DNA from: Clostridium sp. AN503
Lineage (GTDB): Bacteria; Bacillota; Clostridia; Lachnospirales; Lachnospiraceae
Length of the DNA: 64,000 bases
Reading direction: 5' to 3'
NCBI RefSeq assembly: GCF_040719375.1
Contig: NZ_JBFDTP010000001.1
Coordinates: forward strand, 310,001-374,000
Shown here: piece by piece, positions 34,890 through 42,039 of the stretch
Layout: every line of letters starts with the position of its first letter
Position numbering within the stretch: the first letter of the stretch is position 1
The notes under the pieces: generated by a model
Told to the model about the DNA's origin: nothing
What the model saw: the letters and a program-made list of their open reading frames with translations, nothing else
Database searches by the model: none
Made by a program: the position numbers and the translations under genes

Positions 34890-35634
34890 AGGATTAGAAC
34901 TTTTTAGGGATTTTTTTCAAGATTACAAAGAGCAATATGTACTGATTGGCGGAGCAGCATGCGATATTATTTTTGAAGATGCTGCACAGGAATTTCGAGC
35001 CACACGGGACCTGGACCTAGTTCTGATTGTAGAGGCACTTACCCCGGAATTTGGAAAGATCTTCTGGGAATTTGTAAATACTGGGAAGTACCACAATAAG
35101 AGCCGCAGCGAGGGAACACCGCAGTTTTATCGTTTTGATAAGCCTGAAGTGCCAGAATACCCTTATATGTTGGAACTATTTTCAAGACAGTCTTTTCAAT
35201 TAGTGGGCGATACGAATGTTCTCACACCGATGCATATCGGAGATGAGATATCTAGTTTATCGGCAATTTTACTGAATGATGTTTATTATCAGATGATTCT
35301 GGACGGACGAATGGTCATTGACGGTATGGTTGTGCTGGCGCCCGTGTATATTGTACCTTTTAAGGCTAAAGCATGGCTGGATCTGTCTGAAAAGCGTAAA
35401 AATGGTTTGCATGTAGATAGCAAAGATATTAAAAAGCATAAGAACGATGTAGTTCGGTTGGTTACGCTGCTTAGTGAAAATGAAGATCTGATTTTGCCAG
35501 ATGAAGTCAGAATCGATATGGAATTTTTTATTGATGGTTATGAAAAAGAACCTGCGGATCTCAAAGCCCTTGGAATCTTAAGCATGAAAAATGAGGATAT
35601 TATTAGCAGAATGAGAGGGATTTATTTGAAGTAG
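34882..35634 (+). CDS. Nucleotidyltransferase-like protein (AbiEii-like toxin candidate)
   Basis: A 250-residue protein with the nucleotidyltransferase entry YVLIGGAACDIIFEDA followed by TRDLDLVLIVEAL, where the Asp pair (DLD) stands at the metal site. A PFKAKAWLDLSEKRK motif and HKNDVVRLV lie further on, as in AbiEii/DUF1814-type proteins. These act as the toxin half of type IV systems or in phage abortive infection. GGAGG lies 9 bases before the ATG within the partner gene. It is convergent with surface gene E. The call rests on motifs and gene pairing. Confidence 0.65.
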   Translation: MVKGLELFRDFFQDYKEQYVLIGGAACDIIFEDAAQEFRATRDLDLVLIVEALTPEFGKIFWEFVNTGKYHNKSRSEGTPQFYRFDKPEVPEYPYMLELFSRQSFQLVGDTNVLTPMHIGDEISSLSAILLNDVYYQMILDGRMVIDGMVVLAPVYIVPFKAKAWLDLSEKRKNGLHVDSKDIKKHKNDVVRLVTLLSENEDLILPDEVRIDMEFFIDGYEKEPADLKALGILSMKNEDIISRMRGIYLK

Positions 35635-35682
35635 TATTTATTTCCCAGATAGCGCGATTTTATTTACACTCTCTGAATATAT

Positions 35683-35726
35683 AATTGCCGCCCATCGGGG
35701 GTTAACCCGGAGGCGGCAATTATTTT
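35683..35726. terminator. Bidirectional terminator between the AbiE-like pair and surface gene E
   Basis: AATTGCCGCC and GGCGGCAATT form a 10-bp stem followed by ATTTTGC on the plus strand, with an inner stem near the loop. Confidence 0.75.
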
Positions 35727-35773
35727 GCATTACATTATAAAATTCAAGAAATTACTTTTGGTTCTAATGAATC

Positions 35774-37420
35774 TTATTTGTTCTGCTCGATAGCTTTCTC
35801 AACATTCTTGTCGTCAGCATAGTATGTGATCTTGCCTTCGCTGTCAGAGAAGAAGTACCAGTCTTCGCCATCCTTAACGCCATTAGCTTTGGTCTTAAGC
35901 TTACCGTTGGTACCGATTAAGTACAGATCCTCGCCGCTCAGCTCGTAGTATCTGATCTTAGTTTCGCTGGATTTGCCCTTATTGTAGATAACGGTCTTGC
36001 CTTCAACTAAGTTCTTTACATCACTGGTGCTCAGGAATGTTGCGATATCATCAGTATCAATATCTGCTGCTCTATACTTATCTTCGCTGCTTGCAGCCAT
36101 CTTCATACCGTACTTGTAGTATACTTTCTTGGAAACGCCATTCTTACCTGCACCTCTGCTTCCAACACCACCGGAATTAGCGAAGTTGAAGGTATAGCTG
36201 CTTCCATCAACGCTTGTGCTTACAGTACCAGTCTTCATAGCGCCATCGCTGTCTGAATTATCCGGATCACCAAAGTAGTAAAGAGTTCCTTCTTCGGTAA
36301 TCTTGCCATCTTTCAGATCATCCAGATAATCTGCATCCAGAGTAGTGTCGTTATCACGAACGTCGTTCTCTTTTGCAAAAATATCATTGATCTTGCCATT
36401 TGCCTCATCAACAGACATATAAACCAGACCGCTCAGCATTGCGCCGTACTCATCAAATGCATAATATTTGCCTTTGATCTTTGCAATTTCCTGAACTTTC
36501 AGGTTGCCATCGGAATCAGCATAGTACCACTGTGCTTCATCGTTTCCATCACCAGACATTTCGTAGTCAAATTTGTTCTTCGGAACAACCTTGAACCAAC
36601 CCTTGGTCTGACGTGCGCCGTCATCCGGAGAGTTAAAGTACTTCCACGCACTCGGAGAAGCATCATTGCTTGCAGAAGCCTCATCCAACCATTTGTAGTA
36701 CATCTCACCTTCAGCGGTGAATGCATATCTCTTACCATTGATACGGATGGTATCATCAGCATCACTGGTACCTGTTCTCTTTACGCCGTTGCTACCGAAG
36801 TAGAACCAGTAATCAGCATCTTCATCTTCATTATCCCATGCGTCATATACGGTAATCTTCTGCCAGCCGGTCTTCATGGAACCGTCTTCCCAACCGCCAA
36901 AGTAGTTGGTAGCGCTCTTCCAGCCGTCATCCTCAGCCATCAGGCTGTTGGTCTCTTTGTCAACCCAGCCGTACAGCATCTTACCATCGGAATCGAAAGC
37001 ATATTTCTTGCCGTCGATAGTTTTCTTAGAGAAGGTATCGCTCTTATATGCTTTACCATTGCTCTGCATGTAGTAGTAACGGTACTCAGCCGGATCAGTA
37101 TCATCATCCTGATCCTCGTTTACTACTTTAACCCAGGTGTTCTTAACCATAACACCGTTGGAATCAACATAGTAGGTGTCGCTGCCGTCTTCAATCAGTT
37201 TGTCAGTGGCCATAGCGCCGTTCTCTTCGCTATCCATCCAGTACCAGTTGTCACCGGACTTTTTCCACTCGTCGCTTACTCTGTTGCCATCTTTGTCATA
37301 GAAGAACCACTGTCCATCTTCCTCAACCCAGCCGGTAGCTGCGAAGGAAGTCATGGAAGCGCCGATAGCAAGCAGGGCTGCCGCAGATACGACTGCAGCT
37401 AATTTTGTCTGCTTTCTCAT
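35774..37420 (-). CDS. Surface repeat protein E
   Basis: A 548-residue member and the rightmost of the family. The signal peptide is the KLAAVV variant shared with gene C. The first repeat reads GNRVSDEWKK instead of VEDEWKK. The variable region has an ADYWFYFGSNGVKR unit and a distinct C-terminus (EDWYFFSDSEGKITYYADD). It is the only member whose upstream block is preceded by a good -35 box, so it is the best candidate for the copy now expressed most strongly. Confidence 0.85.
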   Translation of the reverse strand: MRKQTKLAAVVSAAALLAIGASMTSFAATGWVEEDGQWFFYDKDGNRVSDEWKKSGDNWYWMDSEENGAMATDKLIEDGSDTYYVDSNGVMVKNTWVKVVNEDQDDDTDPAEYRYYYMQSNGKAYKSDTFSKKTIDGKKYAFDSDGKMLYGWVDKETNSLMAEDDGWKSATNYFGGWEDGSMKTGWQKITVYDAWDNEDEDADYWFYFGSNGVKRTGTSDADDTIRINGKRYAFTAEGEMYYKWLDEASASNDASPSAWKYFNSPDDGARQTKGWFKVVPKNKFDYEMSGDGNDEAQWYYADSDGNLKVQEIAKIKGKYYAFDEYGAMLSGLVYMSVDEANGKINDIFAKENDVRDNDTTLDADYLDDLKDGKITEEGTLYYFGDPDNSDSDGAMKTGTVSTSVDGSSYTFNFANSGGVGSRGAGKNGVSKKVYYKYGMKMAASSEDKYRAADIDTDDIATFLSTSDVKNLVEGKTVIYNKGKSSETKIRYYELSGEDLYLIGTNGKLKTKANGVKDGEDWYFFSDSEGKITYYADDKNVEKAIEQNK

Positions 37421-37510
37421 AATTAATGCACTCTCCTTTTTCTTTTTTGAAATTCTCTCGAAATTTCCTAAATTGCATTACGAGGTAATTATACTTCCGA
37501 TAAGGTAAAT
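37421..37510 (-). repeat. Shared upstream block of surface gene E
   Basis: Same block on the minus strand, with the palindrome at 37477-37489. Identity to the other copies ends around 37510, just where the -35 box of this copy begins. Confidence 0.85.
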
Positions 37511-37516
37511 TATCAA
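37488..37516 (-). promoter_or_regulatory. Promoter of surface gene E
   Basis: TTGATA (37511-37516), 17 bases, TATAAT (37488-37493). The -35 box lies outside the shared block; the other copies have TCAATA or ACCATA there. Confidence 0.7.
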
Positions 37517-37693
37517 TAGTTTTTTTACATTTTTTCGTTGTTTTGGAATAAATGCAAATCTATTCATACACCACTAGAAGTTACCACCTCTCCATCACAC
37601 TGACAGTATAATACACTTTTTCGGGAAATGCTATAACGAAACCCTAAGCGTTTTCTTACGGAAATCTTACGAAAAACAAATTTTTCCCAAAAA

Positions 37694-37713
37694 TTGTATT
37701 AATATTAGTACAA
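37694..37713. promoter_or_regulatory. 20-bp palindrome in front of the licC/licA fusion gene
   Basis: TTGTATTAATATTAGTACAA is symmetrical at all but one base pair. It lies 36 bases before the -10 box of the fusion gene, a typical place for an operator. Confidence 0.55.
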
Positions 37714-37747
37714 TCTTTCTTTTTGCTGGGTTTTTATGGGACTGCGT

Positions 37748-37755
37748 GATATAAT
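37748..37755 (+). promoter_or_regulatory. Extended -10 promoter of the licC/licA fusion gene
   Basis: TGATATAAT-type extended -10 (TATAAT at 37750-37755) without a clear -35 box, which suggests a need for an activator or the palindrome upstream. Confidence 0.5.
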
Positions 37756-37863
37756 GTTCATAAGTTCTTTGTTTTGAATATTTTTGAACATGTTTGGAGA
37801 GAGTAGGAACTAAAAAAATGCGTGCCAAATCATTTTAAAGAGCAATTTCAGGAGGTAGAATAT

Positions 37864-39648
37864 ATGAACCGAATCGGTCTGATCTGTCGTTACATTAAAG
37901 AAAATCCGCATAGTACCCAGAGGGAACTGGCGCAAAAAATGGATCTGTCACTGGGAACTGTCAACACCCTGATCAAAGAATGCACCCGCCAGAGACTGAT
38001 CGCACAGGAGAAAAGCATCGCAGGAACTTATGAGGTGACTGGCGCAGGGGATGCTTTCCTGGAACAGTTCAAGGTGGATGGCGCGCTGATCATTGCCGCC
38101 GGGTTCGGCTCCCGCTTTGTTCCGCTGACCTTTGAAACGCCCAAGGGGCTTCTGGAGGTGTTTGGAGAGCGGATGATCGAACGGCAGATCTGCCAGCTGC
38201 ATGAAGTGGGGATCACGGATATTACGATCGCTGTAGGATATTTAAAGGAAAAGTTTGAATATCTGATCGATAAATACCAGGTGAAGCTTCTCTATAATCC
38301 GGAGTATTCCTGCAAAAATACTCTCGCAACCATTTATCACGCCCGCAGGGTCTTGTCCGGGCGCAACATGTATCTTCTGTCCTCCGATAACTGGATGCGC
38401 GAAAATATGTTCCACAGCTATGAATGCGGCGCATGGTATTCTTCTGCTTATATGGAGGGGGATACTTCAGAGTGGGTCCTTACCTATAATAAGAAAGGAC
38501 GAATCACAGACATTGCCGTTGGCGGACGGGATGCCTGGGTGATGTACGGGCCGGTTTTCTTTTCAAAGGAATTCTCGGAAGCGTTCCTGCCTATACTGGA
38601 GAAAGATTATCATACCCCCGGCACCGAGCAGTTTTACTGGGAAAATGCATTATTCGGGCATCTCGATAAACTGGAAATGGATATCAACCGTCAGCCTGAA
38701 GACCAGGTCTATGAGTTTGAGAACCTGGAGGAACTGCGCAAATTCGACACACGGTATCAGAACCGTTCTGATAATAAAGCGTTGGAGCTGGTTTCGGAGG
38801 TTTTTCAGATACCTGAGTCCGATATCCACGATATCCGCTGTTTAAAATCCGGTATGACCAACAAATCCTTCCTGTTTCAGGTAAATGGTCGCCACTATAT
38901 CTGCCGGATACCAGGACTTGGGACGGAGCTTTTGATCAACCGGCAGGAGGAGAGTGAGGTTTATGAAGCAATACGTCCGCTGGATCTGTCTGAGCATATC
39001 ATTTATATGAACGGACGCACTGGATATAAGATCTCTGAATATTATGAAGGCGCACGCAATTCACGGGCCGACAACTGGGAGGATGTGGCCGCCTGTATGG
39101 CTGCACTGCACCGGCTGCATGATTCCGGGCTGACTGTGGACCATGATTTTGATATCCGGGAGCGGATCTCCTTCTATGAAAGACTTTGCAGCGCCCACGG
39201 AGGCACGCTGTTTGAGGATTATGAAACGGTACGGGGTTGGATGGAGGAATTGATGGACCGTCTAGACCGTTTGGGCCGGCCAAAAGCTCTGGCCCATATC
39301 GACAGCGTGGCTGATAACTTCCTGTTCCTGCCGGACGGTTCCGTGCGTCTGATCGACTGGGAATATTCGGGCATGTGTGATCCCCTGATCGATATTGGTA
39401 TGTGCTCCATTTATTCCTATTATGATGAAGAGGCGGTGGAGAAACTGATGGATATTTATTTTGGACGTCCTGCCATAGAAGAGGAACGTCTGGCTGTTTA
39501 TTCCTATATTGCTCTGGGCGGGTTCCTGTGGAGCCTTTGGGCCGTCTATAAAGCCTCTCTTGGTGAAGAGTTTGGTGAATACACTTTGATCATGTACCGG
39601 TATGCCAAAGATTATTATCGGAAAATTACCGATATGGTGCAGGAATAG
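37864..39648 (+). CDS. Fusion: winged helix + LicC-like cytidylyltransferase + LicA-like choline kinase
   Basis: A 594-residue three-domain protein. Residues 1-65 form a winged helix (STQRELAQKMDLSLGTVNTL). Residues about 73-300 are a nucleotidyltransferase with AAGFGSRF at 78-85, PKGLLEVFGERMIERQ and a YLLSSDNWM metal site. Residues about 310-590 are a choline/ethanolamine kinase-like domain with SGMTNKSFLF, HIDSVADNFLF (catalytic HxDxxxxN) and LIDWEYSGMCDPLIDIG. Together they would turn choline into CDP-choline in the cytoplasm, the donor for LicD. The fused DNA-binding domain suggests self-regulation. GGAGG 8 bases before ATG 37864 fixes the start. In pneumococcus these activities are separate genes. 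Confidence 0.85.
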   Translation: MNRIGLICRYIKENPHSTQRELAQKMDLSLGTVNTLIKECTRQRLIAQEKSIAGTYEVTGAGDAFLEQFKVDGALIIAAGFGSRFVPLTFETPKGLLEVFGERMIERQICQLHEVGITDITIAVGYLKEKFEYLIDKYQVKLLYNPEYSCKNTLATIYHARRVLSGRNMYLLSSDNWMRENMFHSYECGAWYSSAYMEGDTSEWVLTYNKKGRITDIAVGGRDAWVMYGPVFFSKEFSEAFLPILEKDYHTPGTEQFYWENALFGHLDKLEMDINRQPEDQVYEFENLEELRKFDTRYQNRSDNKALELVSEVFQIPESDIHDIRCLKSGMTNKSFLFQVNGRHYICRIPGLGTELLINRQEESEVYEAIRPLDLSEHIIYMNGRTGYKISEYYEGARNSRADNWEDVAACMAALHRLHDSGLTVDHDFDIRERISFYERLCSAHGGTLFEDYETVRGWMEELMDRLDRLGRPKALAHIDSVADNFLFLPDGSVRLIDWEYSGMCDPLIDIGMCSIYSYYDEEAVEKLMDIYFGRPAIEEERLAVYSYIALGGFLWSLWAVYKASLGEEFGEYTLIMYRYAKDYYRKITDMVQE

Positions 39649-39710
39649 GAAAAAATGGCAGAAATATTTACGCAGATTGTAATAAAAATGTTACCACTTG
39701 TTTTACTTCC

Positions 39711-39721
39711 TGTGCTATAAT
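39711..39721 (+). promoter_or_regulatory. Extended -10 promoter of the repeat protein at 39778
   Basis: TGTGCTATAAT gives an extended -10 (TATAAT at 39716-39721). No good -35 box is seen at 17 bases. Confidence 0.5.
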
Positions 39722-39777
39722 GAAAAACAGAGAACAATTGGAATACACATATATCGATCTACAAGGAGGAGGAAGGT

Positions 39778-40929
39778 ATGAGGAACAAACGACGTCTGAC
39801 TGCTGTGGCACTTGCGGGCATGATGGGAGCGATGACGCTGTCTTCCAGTTTTACGGCTTACGCGGCTGCCGGCTGGGTGCAGACCGGGAACACATATGTA
39901 TATTATGACGCTGATGGTTCCATACACAAAGGCTGGGTGAACACCGGCAACGGTTATTATTACACGGACCTTTCTACCGGACAGATGGTCACCGGATGGA
40001 AACTCATCAACAACAACTGGTATTATTTCCAGCCAAACGGCCTGATGGCTACCGGATGGGTGCAGGACGGCGGCAAGTATTACTACACTCTGACCGACGG
40101 CACCATGCACAAAGGCTGGATCAACATTGGCAATGATTACTACTATCTGAAGGAAGACGGTTCCATGGTCACTGGCTGGTATCAAATGGACAATGCCTGG
40201 TACTATTTCAACACCGACAACGGCAAGTGCATCCTGAATACTCCCTGCGAAATTGACGGAAGCTGGTATATTTTCGGTTCCGACGGAAAGATGCTGACCG
40301 GATGGCAGCAGGTGGACGGTTACTATTTCTACTTCCACACAGATGGCAAGATGCTGACCGGATGGCTGAGTGACGGCACCAACAAGTATTACATGAATCC
40401 GGCTAACGGCAGGATGTCCACTGGATGGACCGTGATTGACAATTACTACTATTTCTTTAACAATTCCGGACACCGGCAGACGGGATGGATCATAGATAAT
40501 GGCAGTTACTATTATCTGGATCCGAATGCAGACGGACGGATGGTGGCCGGTACCACGATGACCATCGGCGGAGTATCCTACTCCTTTGCTTCAAACGGAG
40601 TATGCAACACCGGCGGAAATGTAGGAAATGCATATAACACGAACTCCAACAACAATAACAGCTACAACTCCCCGACCGGCGGGAACAATACATACAATAA
40701 CAACAATAATAACAATTTCAATAACAATAATTATGTAAACAGCGGCCCTGGCGCTTCGGGCGGAAATAATAATAACACCTATAACACTCCGGGCGGCACA
40801 AATACAAACTCATCACCAACTACCAACGCTTCGCCGAGCGGCAACTCGACACCAGGCGGATCTAATTCCCCCAGCAGCAATTACGGTTACGATCTGCAGC
40901 CGGGACTGACCGGCGGACCGAAACCGTGA
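39778..40929 (+). CDS. Secreted choline-binding-like repeat protein with Asn-rich tail
   Basis: A 383-residue protein. A signal peptide (1-30) ends FTAYAA. Then about ten repeats of roughly 20 residues follow, such as GWVNTGNGYYYTDLSTGQMV and TGWQQVDGYYFYFHTDGKML, the classical choline-binding/cell-wall-binding repeat. The last 110 residues are Asn/Gly/Ser/Thr-rich and low in complexity, probably a disordered spacer. Unlike proteins A-E it is not strongly acidic and has regular repeats. It directly follows the CDP-choline fusion gene on the same strand but has its own promoter. AAGGAGGAGG precedes the start. A strong terminator follows. Confidence 0.85.
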   Translation: MRNKRRLTAVALAGMMGAMTLSSSFTAYAAAGWVQTGNTYVYYDADGSIHKGWVNTGNGYYYTDLSTGQMVTGWKLINNNWYYFQPNGLMATGWVQDGGKYYYTLTDGTMHKGWINIGNDYYYLKEDGSMVTGWYQMDNAWYYFNTDNGKCILNTPCEIDGSWYIFGSDGKMLTGWQQVDGYYFYFHTDGKMLTGWLSDGTNKYYMNPANGRMSTGWTVIDNYYYFFNNSGHRQTGWIIDNGSYYYLDPNADGRMVAGTTMTIGGVSYSFASNGVCNTGGNVGNAYNTNSNNNNSYNSPTGGNNTYNNNNNNNFNNNNYVNSGPGASGGNNNNTYNTPGGTNTNSSPTTNASPSGNSTPGGSNSPSSNYGYDLQPGLTGGPKP

Positions 40930-40964
40930 TGGACCAAATTTACAAATAAGCAAAATTTCTGACA

Positions 40965-41007
40965 AAACAAACAGTACCGAGACGCAAATGCCCGGTACTG
41001 TTTGTTT
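40965..41007. terminator. Bidirectional terminator after the repeat protein
   Basis: AAACAAACAGTACCG and CGGTACTGTTTGTTT form a 15-bp perfect stem with T- and A-rich ends, between convergent genes. Confidence 0.85.
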
Positions 41008-41069
41008 ATTGATATTTGTTTTATGGTCGCTGTTTTACTGCCATTGCTATTTTTACATCCATTTCCAGC

Positions 41070-41900
41070 CTACGCCCTCAACCGTTCAATGTGGATCCCC
41101 AGGTGTCCCACAGCCTCTTTCGGAATATCCCGCTGAAGCTCCTGCGCCATGAGTGCACACGCCTCTATGGCAATCTTATAGGAATCCGGGAACTGGGTCC
41201 TGGCATACTCGTCTATATCAAGGCTGATGGGATCGGAATTCTTTATGCACGCCACCAGATAACGCAAATGAGCCATGAACCGTTCATACGCAAAGGAGTG
41301 CGGGTCCAGGTCGATCCCCAGCCGTTCTTCCACAAGCGCCGTCAGCTTTTCCAAAAGCGACACCGTCTTTAAAGACTCTTCCAGCTTCTCATCCATACGC
41401 CCGGCCCGGAGATGGAGAGCGATATAACCGACCTCCGTTTCGGGCAGAAGGCAGTCCGCCATCTCCCGTATGATCTCCCGGGCAGCCAGCGCCGCCTGAT
41501 ATTCTTCGGGATACAAAATCTGGATCGCCGCGTGAAGAGGATTGTCCAGCACGACTCCGCTCTTCACGCGTTTTGCAGCAAATGCGATATGGTCCGCCAG
41601 CGGAATCAGGATATTGGGGTTCATCTCCCCTAAAGCCTGTCTTCCTGCATCCACGATACGCCCCGCCGTTTCCAGATAAACCGGCTCCACTCCTCCGATC
41701 ACCTGGCGTCCCGTGCGGTTTTTCTCCTCCCTGCCGACGATGGCATAACGTTTTACCGCATCTGTCTCTTTTAGCTCAAAACGTTCATTTATGCGTTTTC
41801 CAAAACCTACGCCGCTCCCCAGCAAAATGGCTTCTTCCTCACGCTGCATATCAAAAACCAGTATTCCGTTGTTGTTCAGAACCTTGATCACGCGATACAT
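41070..41900 (-). CDS. BglG/LicT/GlcT-family antiterminator
   Basis: A 276-residue protein. The N-terminal RNA-binding CAT domain (about 1-55: VIKVLNNNGILVFD, ILLGSGVGFGKR) is followed by two PTS regulation domains (about 65-170 and 175-276) with conserved histidines (DHIAFA, NPLHAAI, YIALHL, HLRYL, GHLGIHIERL). It binds an RNA hairpin and prevents termination when its sugar is present, under control of PTS phosphorylation. It lies downstream of the glucose-type PTS gene on the same strand, whose leader has a matching RNA element. GGGGGAG precedes the start. Confidence 0.9.
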   Translation of the reverse strand: MYRVIKVLNNNGILVFDMQREEEAILLGSGVGFGKRINERFELKETDAVKRYAIVGREEKNRTGRQVIGGVEPVYLETAGRIVDAGRQALGEMNPNILIPLADHIAFAAKRVKSGVVLDNPLHAAIQILYPEEYQAALAAREIIREMADCLLPETEVGYIALHLRAGRMDEKLEESLKTVSLLEKLTALVEERLGIDLDPHSFAYERFMAHLRYLVACIKNSDPISLDIDEYARTQFPDSYKIAIEACALMAQELQRDIPKEAVGHLGIHIERLRA

Positions 41901-42039
41901 TTTTCTCCCCCGTTATTAAAACATTTTTACCCCAATGTTCTCCTTTTATAATAACATGTCTCCCCTGTTTTGTCCCGTCCTGTCTGATCTTAATTGCCAA
42001 TTTATTTGTGGGTAGCTTCCCGGGTATCCGGATATATCT

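Noticed and set aside
18719..37510. The repeated upstream blocks as a CRISPR array or insertion sequence ends
   Set aside because: The five blocks are kilobases apart, each sits directly before a paralogous gene, and no spacers or transposase are present.
39715..40473. Long minus-strand open frame opposite the choline-binding-like repeat protein
   Set aside because: It mirrors the repeats of the real gene on the plus strand, has no ribosome site, and its protein is a low-complexity Val/His/Ile-rich string.
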